Positions 18,204-27,831 of a DNA stretch of 50,552 nucleotides are shown one piece after another; within the stretch, counting starts at the first letter, position 1; each line of letters opens with the position of its first letter. The notes below the pieces were generated by a model. It was not told where the DNA came from. It made no database searches and saw nothing but the letters and a program-made list of their open reading frames with translations. Where the stretch lies: NCBI GenBank assembly GCA_947457565.1, contig CANGWH010000006.1:1-50552 (forward strand), in the 5' to 3' direction. The position numbers and the translations under genes are program-made. The DNA is from Flavobacteriales bacterium (lineage in GTDB: Bacteria > Bacteroidota > Bacteroidia > NS11-12g > UBA955).

Positions 18204-20423
18204 ATGCGTTTTAATTTTCGATTCTGTTGTGTTTTATTAGGGACTTCAATATCCATTTTCTTTGCTGAAGCCCAATCGGTAAGCACCCAACCTGCGGGCT
18301 CCATAAATGCCAATTGGATCGCGAAAAAAGCCCAACTTAGTTCCGTATCACCCATTACCATTAAGCAATTTATTTCTGCCGATGGTAAAGCAACCGGTTC
18401 AGCGATTTTCAATCATACTACCCCTATTTCGCATGTGTTCAATCCCGAAAATGCCCCGGGCATTTGGTTGGTACCCTTAGAGAATAAGCAGGCATCTTGG
18501 ATCGAAAAAGAAATGCCCCTCCCCAGCGGAATCAACGATCAGCTGCGGAAAGAAATTGATCACGAACGTTCAAGAAGATTGCAATCGACGGGTGTTAAAC
18601 CCCGAAGATCCATCCTGAATGATCCCCAAACAAAACCATCGGACATCACTCCGGAAGTGATAAAGGGTTACAATTTACCCGCTGGCGGAGGCACTCCTAA
18701 CGACAACCACATTGCGGTGGGGAACGATGGCAAATTTGTATCCGTAATGAACACCGTGATCCGGGCTCATCGCGAAGACGGAACAATTGCTCGGGCCTTT
18801 ACTTTAGTCAATTTCGACAATGTAAACAAAGAGATTGACACCATTCCAAAGATGGATAGAACCTACGATCCGCGGGTAATTTACGACCCCGTAGCAGACC
18901 GTTACGTAGTTTTATACATGCATGGGGTTACCGATAAAAGTAGCTTTATCGTGGTTGGATTTTCTCAAACCAACGACCCAACCAAATCCTGGAATGTCTA
19001 TAAAATTCCCGGCACCCCCATTGCAGACACCGTGTGGAGCGATTATCCCATTGTTAGTCAAACCAAAGAAGACCTATACTTCACCGTAAACTTGTTAGCT
19101 AACGGTTCCTCGTGGGAAGAAGGTTTCCGGGAAGCGGTTATTTGGCAACTGAGCAAACAGGACGGTTACGATGGCAAACCCTTGCGAAAGAACTTTTTCC
19201 ATAACTTAAAATACGAAAATGTATCGCTGTGGAGCATCTGTCCTATGCAAAACAGTCCGTTTCCGGATGGCATCGATAACTATTTTCTTACGGTTAGACC
19301 TTATGCTCGACAAAACGATACGGTTTTTCTTCACAGGATCACCAACAGTTTGAGCAGCGGAAATGCCCAATGGACATTGGATGTGTTAAAAACACCGCAA
19401 GCTTATGGATTCCCACCCAGTGCATTACAACCCGATACAGCCTACAAACTAAGAACCAACGACGCCCGTGTTTTGAGTGGCATTCGTTTAGGTAGCACCA
19501 TACATTATTTTCAAAATTCCATTAATTTCAGAACCTACCAAGCAGCAATTATGCATGGTAGTATTTACGATCTTCCGTCCGTTAATCGAAGAAAAGATAT
19601 TTCACTTCCCGTACCGGCAAAACCTACTATTCAAGCAAAACTATTCACCCATGACAGTCTTGATTTTGGATATCCTGCGGTTGCTGCGGCTAATTTATCC
19701 AAAGACGAAGACGGAACTTTTGATCCTGCCATGGTTGTAACTACCGTGCACTCAAGTCCTTGGCACTACCCTTCTGCCGGTGCGTTTTACATTAACCGTT
19801 ACGGAGAATATTCTAACTATGTACCTTTTAGGGAAGGCGATAGTTTAATTTATTACAGCTTTTTAGGGAAAGGCGAACAGCGATGGGGCGATTACGAAGG
19901 GATACAAGCAAAATTCAATGAACCGGGGGTGTTTTATGCGGTAGGTTCCTATGGTGCACTGAACTTAAGCATGTGGGGCCACGTAGCGAAAATTAAGGTT
20001 ACCGATACGGGTTCTCAACGCGGAATTTCATCGGTTAAAGTTTTCCCAATACCGGCTACGGAAACAGTGAACATAGAATTTCAGACGCTCAGCAAAGGGT
20101 ATGTTTGGGGAAAATTGTACACGGAAGATGGGAAACCGGTTAGAACCACGCGTTGGAATTACAATGATTATACAATCCCTGAAACGCATATAGTTGGCAC
20201 TGATTTGCAAGGCCTATCGGCAAGTAAAATCAATGACCCAGCAGCTCCAAGCTCCGATGAATCACTCTCATTTGCTTTATATTGCTATCCCGGAACCCAT
20301 CGCTTTGCGGTGCATACTACGCATTTAGCCCCGGGAATTTACTTTCTGAAAGTTCAAACCAACGGAAACTTTGGTGGCAGCAACAAAAACGAATATTCCT
20401 TCAAAATTATTATTCAACCTTAA
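18204..20423 (+). CDS. Large secreted protein with T9SS type A sorting domain
   Basis: Signal peptide MRFNFRFCCVLLGTSISIFFAEAQS; repeated-blade-like region (DPRVIYDPVADRYVVLYMHG, WSDYPIVSQTKEDLYFTVNL); C-terminal VKVFPIPATETVNIEFQ...GIYFLKVQTNG. Confidence 0.8.
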   Translation: MRFNFRFCCVLLGTSISIFFAEAQSVSTQPAGSINANWIAKKAQLSSVSPITIKQFISADGKATGSAIFNHTTPISHVFNPENAPGIWLVPLENKQASWIEKEMPLPSGINDQLRKEIDHERSRRLQSTGVKPRRSILNDPQTKPSDITPEVIKGYNLPAGGGTPNDNHIAVGNDGKFVSVMNTVIRAHREDGTIARAFTLVNFDNVNKEIDTIPKMDRTYDPRVIYDPVADRYVVLYMHGVTDKSSFIVVGFSQTNDPTKSWNVYKIPGTPIADTVWSDYPIVSQTKEDLYFTVNLLANGSSWEEGFREAVIWQLSKQDGYDGKPLRKNFFHNLKYENVSLWSICPMQNSPFPDGIDNYFLTVRPYARQNDTVFLHRITNSLSSGNAQWTLDVLKTPQAYGFPPSALQPDTAYKLRTNDARVLSGIRLGSTIHYFQNSINFRTYQAAIMHGSIYDLPSVNRRKDISLPVPAKPTIQAKLFTHDSLDFGYPAVAAANLSKDEDGTFDPAMVVTTVHSSPWHYPSAGAFYINRYGEYSNYVPFREGDSLIYYSFLGKGEQRWGDYEGIQAKFNEPGVFYAVGSYGALNLSMWGHVAKIKVTDTGSQRGISSVKVFPIPATETVNIEFQTLSKGYVWGKLYTEDGKPVRTTRWNYNDYTIPETHIVGTDLQGLSASKINDPAAPSSDESLSFALYCYPGTHRFAVHTTHLAPGIYFLKVQTNGNFGGSNKNEYSFKIIIQP

Positions 20424-21192
20424 TAAACAACCTTTGGAATCTCCAATCCAACCTTCCGTTTCTCAGGAAAGCGATAGTCCCACTACTGATACAATTGCAG
20501 TTAAAACGCCCCCTCCTACCAGACCTGAAGGAGAAATATTGTTGATTAATAAACCGCTAGGTTGGACCTCCTTTCAAGCCGTAAAAAAAATCAAATACAT
20601 AACCCGTGCGAAAAAAGTAGGGCACGCTGGAACACTGGATCCATTAGCTTCTGGATTGTTGATTATTTGTACTGAAAAACAAACCAAGACCATTCAGTCT
20701 ATTCAAGATGCTCCTAAAGAATATACCGGTTCCATTCACATTGGTGCCGTAACGCCCAGCTACGATTTAGAAACCGACCCCTGTAATTTTATGTCGATTG
20801 ATGGAATTACAGAACAACAAATCCGGGAAGTTGCCGAAAGTTTCTTAGGGGAAACCGATCAAATTCCTCCGTTGTTTTCGGCCGTTAAAGTAGACGGTAA
20901 ACGCGCCTATAAATTAGCAAGAAAAGGGGAAGATACTGTGCTGAAATCTCGAAAAATCACCCTAACTGAATTTGAAATCACCGAAATTAATGGCCCCGAA
21001 ATATTCTTCCGAATAGCCTGCAGCAAAGGAACCTATATTAGGAGTATTGCCCATGATTTTGGTAAAAAACTGGGTTGCGGCGCATATTTAAGTTCGTTAG
21101 TTAGAACTAAAATTGGCGATTTCAACCTAATTAATGCTACATCTATCCAAGAATTTGAAGAGGCTAGGAGAAAACGGCCAGATTTTTGCTAA
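20371..21192 (+). CDS. truB: tRNA pseudouridine(55) synthase; start uncertain
   Basis: EILLINKPLGWTSFQAVKKIKY, KKVGHAGTLDPLASGLLIICT, CSKGTYIRSIAHDFGKKLGCGAYLSSLVRTKIGDF. First possible ATG lies inside the preceding CDS. Confidence 0.93.
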   Translation: MVAATKTNIPSKLLFNLNKQPLESPIQPSVSQESDSPTTDTIAVKTPPPTRPEGEILLINKPLGWTSFQAVKKIKYITRAKKVGHAGTLDPLASGLLIICTEKQTKTIQSIQDAPKEYTGSIHIGAVTPSYDLETDPCNFMSIDGITEQQIREVAESFLGETDQIPPLFSAVKVDGKRAYKLARKGEDTVLKSRKITLTEFEITEINGPEIFFRIACSKGTYIRSIAHDFGKKLGCGAYLSSLVRTKIGDFNLINATSIQEFEEARRKRPDFC

Positions 21193-21203
21193 TTTTGAAA
21201 TAA

Positions 21204-22418
21204 ATGCGATTCATTATGTCATTGTCTATACGGGCCTTATTGCCAATATCCGCTTTTGCTTTAAGCTCTTGCAGTAATTTAAATGCAGAGAAAATAAGCA
21301 GCGACTTTAGTAACTGGATTAATACATTAACTACACAAAAGGAAAATTCCTTAGAAGTTGCTGGCGGTTTCACCATTCGCGGCACACTGAAGAATAAACC
21401 CAACCAATTGATTTACTTACAAGAAATGGCCCCTGAAGGGTTAGTGATGATTGATAGTGTAGTAACATCCAAAAACGGAAGCTTTAGTATTTCCGCCAAT
21501 ACCCAAGATTTTTTGTTTTGTGCATTGCAAGTATCTCCGCAACAAATGGTTTACCTCGGCGTAAATAATGAATCGGATTTAAATGTCAATATCGATCCAT
21601 CAGGAATAGAGTTTACCTATGAAGTAACCGGTAAAGGTTCCGATGAATCCCGCGGATTAAAAGAATTATTAGAACTAAACAAATCCTATTTAATTAGAAT
21701 CAATAGCATTGAAAAATCAGCTTCTACAATCAATCCCAACACAGACGAAGGCTATGAGCAAATGATGAAATTAAGCAAAGATTACAATGCTTTAATGTTG
21801 GAAAGAGAAACAAAACTGTTTGATTTTGCTACTGCCCGTGGCGCTTCTTTCCTCCCCTATTTTATCGTGCAGTATAATGTGATTAATGAACCTAACTTCC
21901 AATGGCTAGAATTAGCCGTGAAAGCAGCCAACAAAGCGAATCCCGCTGCTAAATATAGTAAGGCTATTTCAGAAAGAATGGCGAAAGAAGGGAAATTAAT
22001 GGTAGGAGCCGTGGCACCAGATATCAACCTAGCTCAACCCAATGGAGAAAATTTAGCCATGAGCTCATTGCGTGGCAAGATTGTGTTAATCGACTTTTGG
22101 GCGAGTTGGTGTGGCCCTTGCAGAAAGGAAAATCCGTTTAATGTTGCCTTGTACAATAAATACAAAGACAAAGGATTTGAAATTTACGGGGTGTCGTTAG
22201 ATCAAGATCCTAATCGATGGGCCGCGGCCATAGAAAAAGATGGATTAACGTGGAAACACGTAAGTGACTTAAAAGGTTGGGGAAGCTCTGCTGGACAATT
22301 GTACGGTATTCGCTCCATCCCAGCAACCGTATTGTTAGACTCAAACGGCAAAATCATTGCAAAAAATCTTCGAGGCGAGGAATTAGCCGATAAACTCAGA
22401 GAAATATTCGGTCAATAA
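21204..22418 (+). CDS. TlpA-like thioredoxin-domain lipoprotein with N-terminal DUF4369-like domain
   Basis: LLPISAFALSSCSN lipobox; FTIRGTLKNKPNQLIYLQEM; IVLIDFWASWCGPCRKENPFNVALYNKYKDKGFEIYGVSLD. Confidence 0.9.
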   Translation: MRFIMSLSIRALLPISAFALSSCSNLNAEKISSDFSNWINTLTTQKENSLEVAGGFTIRGTLKNKPNQLIYLQEMAPEGLVMIDSVVTSKNGSFSISANTQDFLFCALQVSPQQMVYLGVNNESDLNVNIDPSGIEFTYEVTGKGSDESRGLKELLELNKSYLIRINSIEKSASTINPNTDEGYEQMMKLSKDYNALMLERETKLFDFATARGASFLPYFIVQYNVINEPNFQWLELAVKAANKANPAAKYSKAISERMAKEGKLMVGAVAPDINLAQPNGENLAMSSLRGKIVLIDFWASWCGPCRKENPFNVALYNKYKDKGFEIYGVSLDQDPNRWAAAIEKDGLTWKHVSDLKGWGSSAGQLYGIRSIPATVLLDSNGKIIAKNLRGEELADKLREIFGQ

Positions 22419-22462
22419 CAATTAGGCCTTCTTTGTTTAACACAAATTTAACATGAAAGGAA

Positions 22463-22492
22463 TTGATAATTTAAATTACATCGATTCCTTTG
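22463..22492 (+). promoter_or_regulatory. Putative promoter directly abutting the response-regulator start codon
   Basis: TTG-N19-TTCCTTTG (one mismatch); 7 nt before ATG 22500. Confidence 0.45.
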
Positions 22493-22499
22493 TAACAAT

Positions 22500-23189
22500 A
22501 TGTTAAAAGGTTTACCAAAGATTCTTGTTGTTGATGATGAGCTAGATATTTTAGAGCTTATTCGACATACCCTCGCTAAGGAAGGATTTGAGGTACATGT
22601 AGCCGCCAATGGTGCACAAGCCCTGGATCAAACATCCAAAGTTAATCCAGAAATCATCCTTATGGACGTAATGATGCCCGTAATGGATGGCATGGAAGCC
22701 TGCAGACAATTAAAAGAAAATCCTGATACCAAGAATATTCCTGTTGTTTTCCTAACCGCGCGCAGCGAAGAATTTGCAGAATTAGCCGGTTTTGAAGCTG
22801 GTGCCGATGATTATATTGCGAAGCCCATTCGTCCCAGGGTGTTATTGAGCAGAATTAAAGCCATTTTACGCAGACGTAACGCCTTACACACACCTGAACC
22901 CGAAGCCATTGATTTTGGAGTTTTAAAAATTGATAGAGAACGTTTTGTGGTTGAATTTGAAGGCAAAGCCTTACAATTTCCACGCAAAGAATTTGAATTG
23001 TTAAGTTTTCTTGCCTCAAGACCCGGCAGAGTTTTTTCTAGAGATGAGATTTTAGAAAATGTTTGGGGGAACGAGGTATTGGTGGTAGACAGAACCATTG
23101 ATGTTCACGTACGTAAAATCCGCGAAAAGTTAAACGAGCGGTTTATTTACACGGTGAAGGGTGTTGGTTATAAATTCGAAATCGAATAA
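22500..23189 (+). CDS. OmpR/PhoB-family DNA-binding response regulator
   Basis: ILVVDDELDILELIRHTLAKEGF...IILMDVMMPVMDGMEACRQLK...GADDYIAKP; winged helix FPRKEFELLSFLASRPGRVFSRDEILENVWG...TIDVHVRKIREKL. Confidence 0.95.
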   Translation: MLKGLPKILVVDDELDILELIRHTLAKEGFEVHVAANGAQALDQTSKVNPEIILMDVMMPVMDGMEACRQLKENPDTKNIPVVFLTARSEEFAELAGFEAGADDYIAKPIRPRVLLSRIKAILRRRNALHTPEPEAIDFGVLKIDRERFVVEFEGKALQFPRKEFELLSFLASRPGRVFSRDEILENVWGNEVLVVDRTIDVHVRKIREKLNERFIYTVKGVGYKFEIE

Positions 23190-24565
23190 CCCGCGGCACT
23201 TAGCGTTTTAAGCACCGCTTCGGCCTTTGCCAAACATTCTTGATATTCTTCATCGGCAATGCTATCCATAGTGATTGCGCCCCCAACGGCATATTGTAAA
23301 TAATGTAACGATTGGTCAAATTGCAATGTTCGAATAACCACATTAAGGTCAAAACAATCGCCACAAATCCATCCAATACTTCCGCTGTATAATCCTCGTT
23401 TGAAATTCTCCACTTGTTCGCAGGCCTCCATTACAGCGATTTTGGGTGCACCCGTCATACTCCCCATGGGAAACGTTGCTTTAATAACATCGGAGAACCG
23501 AATACCGCTTTTCTTTTTACCAATAACCGTTGATATCATTTGTAATACGTGGGGAAACGCATAAATCCCGCAAAGTTCACGTACTTTAACAGAATCCGGT
23601 AGGCAAATCCGAGATAAATCATTCCGCACTAAATCTACAATCATCACATTTTCGGCCTTATCTTTTTCCGATTGATACAGCGCATCCGCTAATGATTGTA
23701 GCCGCTCTGCATTATTTCCCGATGTATTACGCATCGTTCCCTTGATGGGTTGACTTAACAACCACGTTCCATCGCTTCGTAAATATCGCTCCATGCTGCT
23801 GCTCATTAAATAGTAATTACCCCGTTTCATGAATGTCATCATAGGTGCAGCCGAAACTTGCGTCATAACCTCGAAAACCCAGTACGGATCTATTTCTGCC
23901 GATGCTTCAAACGATACACAATAATTCATTTCGTAAAAATCACCGCTTATTATCTTGGATTTAATCCACGCTATGGTTTCATAATATTGGCTTTTTGACA
24001 CCTTGGCCTTCCATTGTATATGTTCTTCACAACCGGCAATTGTGCTTGCTTGGTTATGCAGAGAATTTACCTTTTCAACTTCCGTACATTGGGTATCGGT
24101 TTCCTCGGCCAAATTCATCGTTAAACGAACAGTTCCGTCCCAATGTTCTACCAAATTTACCGAATGGTCCAAGGAATGATTGGCACCGAGCGAAAGCGAT
24201 GTTACGGTTGTTAAGTCCTTCTCCGTATCCACAATCTCGCCGTTGCGTAGCAGCATCTCCCAATGATTGGGCGTTATTAATTCTATGATAGGCCTATGAA
24301 AAACATCCGGATTATTGGATCGTAAAGACGGCTCAATCTCGTTCTTCACATCGTAGGATAAACTCACAATTCGCAATCGATTATCACCAACATTCAACGA
24401 CTCCCAATCCTTATCTACCCGTTGCTGTCCGATGGCTAACAAACCTTCAAAAATCCCATAAGTATCCGGATAGCCCGCACTCCATAAAATGGTAGCCGAA
24501 TCTTCCTTCCGCACAACTTCCAACCAATTACGCAAAACTTCGCGTTGATTTCGAACTTTATTCAT
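23168..24565 (-). CDS. pabB: Aminodeoxychorismate/anthranilate synthase component I-like chorismate-binding enzyme
   Basis: SQPIKGTMRNT, MIVDLVRNDLSRIC, ATFPMGSMTGAPKIAVMEACEQVENFKRGLYSGSIGWI. Likely start ATG 24565. Confidence 0.88.
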   Translation of the reverse strand: MNKVRNQREVLRNWLEVVRKEDSATILWSAGYPDTYGIFEGLLAIGQQRVDKDWESLNVGDNRLRIVSLSYDVKNEIEPSLRSNNPDVFHRPIIELITPNHWEMLLRNGEIVDTEKDLTTVTSLSLGANHSLDHSVNLVEHWDGTVRLTMNLAEETDTQCTEVEKVNSLHNQASTIAGCEEHIQWKAKVSKSQYYETIAWIKSKIISGDFYEMNYCVSFEASAEIDPYWVFEVMTQVSAAPMMTFMKRGNYYLMSSSMERYLRSDGTWLLSQPIKGTMRNTSGNNAERLQSLADALYQSEKDKAENVMIVDLVRNDLSRICLPDSVKVRELCGIYAFPHVLQMISTVIGKKKSGIRFSDVIKATFPMGSMTGAPKIAVMEACEQVENFKRGLYSGSIGWICGDCFDLNVVIRTLQFDQSLHYLQYAVGGAITMDSIADEEYQECLAKAEAVLKTLSAAGYSISNL

Positions 24566-26363
24566 GGTTGGTTCGGTAATATTTCCAGACAACAGTTGCC
24601 TTTGATTTTCCTACAATTTCCTGCAATTCCTCCAGTTCAGCAACCTGAATTTTTTTTATGCTTTTAAAATGTCGCAATAACAAACGCGCCGTTTCCTCTC
24701 CTACTCCTGGAATTTCCGTTAGCGAAGTCTTTATCACTCCTTTACTACGCCTCGCCCGGTGATGCGTAATTCCAAACCGGTGAGCTTCGTCCCGCATTTG
24801 TTGAATTATCTTCAAAGTTTCGGATTTTTTATCGATATACATGGGCAAAGAATCGCCGGGATAGTAGATTTCCTCCAACCGCTTTGCAATCCCAATTACT
24901 GCCATTTTCCCGTACAAATCCATCTCCTTGAGTGCCTCCACCACGGAACTCAACTGACCCTTACCCCCATCAACTACAATTAACTGGGGCAACGATTTAT
25001 CCTCCGATACTAATCGGGAATACCGCCGATTAATCACCTCTTTCATGGTTGCAAAATCATTAGGACCCTCCACCGTCTTTACGTTAAAATGCCGATAATC
25101 ACTTTTAAACGGTTTTCCATCCCTAAATACCACACAAGCACTTACAGGATAAGTACCTTGGAAATTAGAATTATCGAAACACTCAATATGTCTGGGTTGT
25201 TCGGTTAATCGCAGATCTTGTTTCATTTGCTCCATCAGCCGATCTATTCGCATTTCGGGGTTCAACTTATCGTACTGAGCCAATTTCTCCTGTTTATACA
25301 ACAAGGTATTCTTCATGCTCAACTCCAATAATTTGCGTTTTTCTCCCAATTTGGGCACGGTAATTCCCACGCCAGGAATGGATAATTCGATGGGATGCGA
25401 TAGTACAATTTCTTTGCAATCATCGCCATATTGCTGTCGCATTTCAACGATGGCCGATTCCAACAATTCTTCGTCGCTTTCTTCTAGGCGTTTTCGAATT
25501 TCTAAATTTCGGCTAACTACTATTAATCCTTGGCTTACGCGTAAAAAATTAACAAAAGCAATCTTCTCCATACTGGTGATGGAATACACTTCTAAATCGC
25601 CAAGATTGGGACTAATTACCGTACTTTTTGCTTGGTATCTGTCCAACGCATCCAATTTCTCCTTGTACCGTTGTGCATCTTCAAATTCCAACTGCTCCGC
25701 GTGCAGTACCATGGCCGATTTAAGATGCTTCTTAACTTCGTATAAGTTTCCTTTGAGCAGTTTTCGGATGTGATCAATATTTTCTAAATAATTCTCTTCC
25801 GATTGTTTGCCTTCGCAAGGTCCTAAACAATTCCCAATATGATATTCTAAGCAAATTCTGAACTTCCCTGCTTTAATGGACGCAGGATTCATAACCAAAT
25901 TGCAATTCCGGGTAGGATACAGTTTTTTAGCCAAATCCAACACCGTTTGCATCACTTTTACATTCGCATAAGGTCCAAAATATGCACTGCCATCGCGAAT
26001 TACTTGCCTGGTTTGAAATACCCGCGGGAAACGCTCCGCAGTAATACGGATATACGGATAGGTTTTGTCGTCTTTTAAACTAATATTATACCTTGGTTGT
26101 AATTCTTTAATTAAACTATTCTCCAGGAGCAAAGCATCCAATTCCGTGTCCACCACCGTAAATTCAATCCGGTGAATTTTACTAACTAAAACTGCGGTTT
26201 TGCGATTTTCGTAATGCTGTTTTGTAAAATAACTGCTTACTCTCTTTTTTAAATTCTTGGCCTTTCCTACATATAAAATAGTATCGGTTGAATCAAAATA
26301 CTTATACACTCCAGGGGTTTCTGGAAGAGCTTGTATAACCGATTTAAATTCATCCGAAGCCAT
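24558..26363 (-). CDS. uvrC: Excinuclease ABC subunit UvrC
   Basis: PETPGVYKYFDSTDTILYVGKAKNLKKRVSSYF (GIY-YIG), CLEYHIGNCLGPCEG, IECFDNSNFQGTYPVSACVVFRDGKP, IPGVGEETARLLLRHF. Confidence 0.97.
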   Translation of the reverse strand: MASDEFKSVIQALPETPGVYKYFDSTDTILYVGKAKNLKKRVSSYFTKQHYENRKTAVLVSKIHRIEFTVVDTELDALLLENSLIKELQPRYNISLKDDKTYPYIRITAERFPRVFQTRQVIRDGSAYFGPYANVKVMQTVLDLAKKLYPTRNCNLVMNPASIKAGKFRICLEYHIGNCLGPCEGKQSEENYLENIDHIRKLLKGNLYEVKKHLKSAMVLHAEQLEFEDAQRYKEKLDALDRYQAKSTVISPNLGDLEVYSITSMEKIAFVNFLRVSQGLIVVSRNLEIRKRLEESDEELLESAIVEMRQQYGDDCKEIVLSHPIELSIPGVGITVPKLGEKRKLLELSMKNTLLYKQEKLAQYDKLNPEMRIDRLMEQMKQDLRLTEQPRHIECFDNSNFQGTYPVSACVVFRDGKPFKSDYRHFNVKTVEGPNDFATMKEVINRRYSRLVSEDKSLPQLIVVDGGKGQLSSVVEALKEMDLYGKMAVIGIAKRLEEIYYPGDSLPMYIDKKSETLKIIQQMRDEAHRFGITHHRARRSKGVIKTSLTEIPGVGEETARLLLRHFKSIKKIQVAELEELQEIVGKSKATVVWKYYRTNHE

Positions 26364-26367
26364 CGAA

Positions 26368-27195
26368 TTATATTAAAATCACGTGCTGCGATACTACAGA
26401 ATCGCCAAAAAATAAAGTGGCTTGTTCATTGAATATTGAAGCATCGTCAGTAGTAGCAAACAACCGATTCCCATTGCGGGAAAGTAGAGTAGCAATTTCT
26501 TGATGTCGGAATAAGTAATCCTCCAATCGTTCGGCTACGATGGCACCTTGCGACACCAATTTCACCTGAACTGGCAAAAACTTCCGAATTGTTTTTTCCA
26601 ACAATGGATAATGCGTACACGCCAATAATAGCGTATCAATCATTGGGTCCTTTTCTAAAATTCTACTAATATTTTGGTGTACGAAATAATCGGCGCCTTC
26701 CCCTTCTAGGTGATTGTGCTCTACCAAATATACCCACATTGGACAGGCTTCTTGCGATACTACTAAATCGGGGAAAAACTTGGCGATTTCCATGGGATAT
26801 GAATTCGACTTCACCGTGCCTGCAGTTCCCATAATTCCAACATGCTTGGTTTTGGTATAATTGCCGATATTTTCTGTTGTAGGTCGAATAACACCCAACA
26901 CCCGTTTGTGGTCTTTTCTAAGCGGCAAGTGCATCTGTTGGATTTGCCGAAGTGCCTTAGCCGATGCCGTATTACATGCAAGCACAACCAATTCACAGCC
27001 TTGACTAAACAACCACTCTACCGCCTCCAATGTATACTGGTATACTGCATCAAAAGAACGATTCCCATACGGAGCACGTGCATTATCCCCTAAATATAAA
27101 TAGTCGTACTCAGGAAGTCGATCTACAATACTCCGCAATACGGTTAGGCCACCGTAACCAGAATCAAATACCCCAATTTTCCCTGTAGTAGCCAT
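26368..27195 (-). CDS. murI: Glutamate racemase
   Basis: IGVFDSGYGGLTVLRSIVDRLPEYDYLYLGDNARAPYG; LVVLACNTASAKALR; LLLACTHYPLLEKTI. Start ATG 27195. Confidence 0.96.
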   Translation of the reverse strand: MATTGKIGVFDSGYGGLTVLRSIVDRLPEYDYLYLGDNARAPYGNRSFDAVYQYTLEAVEWLFSQGCELVVLACNTASAKALRQIQQMHLPLRKDHKRVLGVIRPTTENIGNYTKTKHVGIMGTAGTVKSNSYPMEIAKFFPDLVVSQEACPMWVYLVEHNHLEGEGADYFVHQNISRILEKDPMIDTLLLACTHYPLLEKTIRKFLPVQVKLVSQGAIVAERLEDYLFRHQEIATLLSRNGNRLFATTDDASIFNEQATLFFGDSVVSQHVILI

Positions 27196-27234
27196 GGTAT
27201 ACAACGTGCGAAGATACATGGTGCCGATAAAAAC

Positions 27235-27270
27235 AAAAAGGATGGCGTATAGCTACACCATCCTTTTTTC
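27235..27270. terminator. Bidirectional-looking terminator hairpin between ompH and murI
   Basis: AAAAAGGATGG ... CCATCCTTTTTT; inverted arms flanked by A's and T's, between ompH stop (27291) and murI start (27195). Confidence 0.75.
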
Positions 27271-27290
27271 AAATTATTTTCTATCGAAAA

Positions 27291-27803
27291 TTACTTTTTC
27301 AATAATTGTGCGATAACTGCCGCCGTAATATCATCAGCTGGACTGGCACTCCACAAAACAATTCCTTGCGCATTATCAATAACATGGGCATATCCCTTCG
27401 CTTTGGCTACATCACCCACCGACTTTTTGATAATTTCAATCAATGGCTGCAACAACTTTACACGCGCTTCCTGTAATTCGTTGGTTCCCATTTCCTCGGT
27501 TTCTTTGTATTCCTGCACTAAACGCTCATAGCTCTTTTGCAATAACTCTAACTGCGACTGAGAAGCCTTTGCATTTACTTTTGCTTCGAACTCTTTCTGT
27601 TTATTTTGCATTTCCATTTGTAAATCGCGCAATTTCTCGTCATAAACTTGAGCAATGGCAGCTAATTTCAAATCGGCAGAATCTTTTTGAGGCATCGTGT
27701 CGATCAATACTTGTGTGTTAACCGTAGCTACTTTCTGTGCCTGAGCCTCGGTTACAAACAGTACCGAAAGGGTAAGGGTAAATAATAAGATAAGTTTTTT
27801 CAT
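27291..27803 (-). CDS. OmpH/Skp family periplasmic chaperone
   Basis: Signal peptide; KVATVNTQVLIDTMPQKDSADLKLAAIAQVYDEKLRDLQMEMQNKQKEFEAK coiled coil. Confidence 0.88.
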   Translation of the reverse strand: MKKLILLFTLTLSVLFVTEAQAQKVATVNTQVLIDTMPQKDSADLKLAAIAQVYDEKLRDLQMEMQNKQKEFEAKVNAKASQSQLELLQKSYERLVQEYKETEEMGTNELQEARVKLLQPLIEIIKKSVGDVAKAKGYAHVIDNAQGIVLWSASPADDITAAVIAQLLKK

Positions 27804-27831
27804 GTATTCTGATTTATTGTTTTACTAATAA

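Noticed and set aside
25315-25773. 152-aa plus-strand ORF
   Set aside because: Fully antisense to well-conserved uvrC; no recognisable domain.
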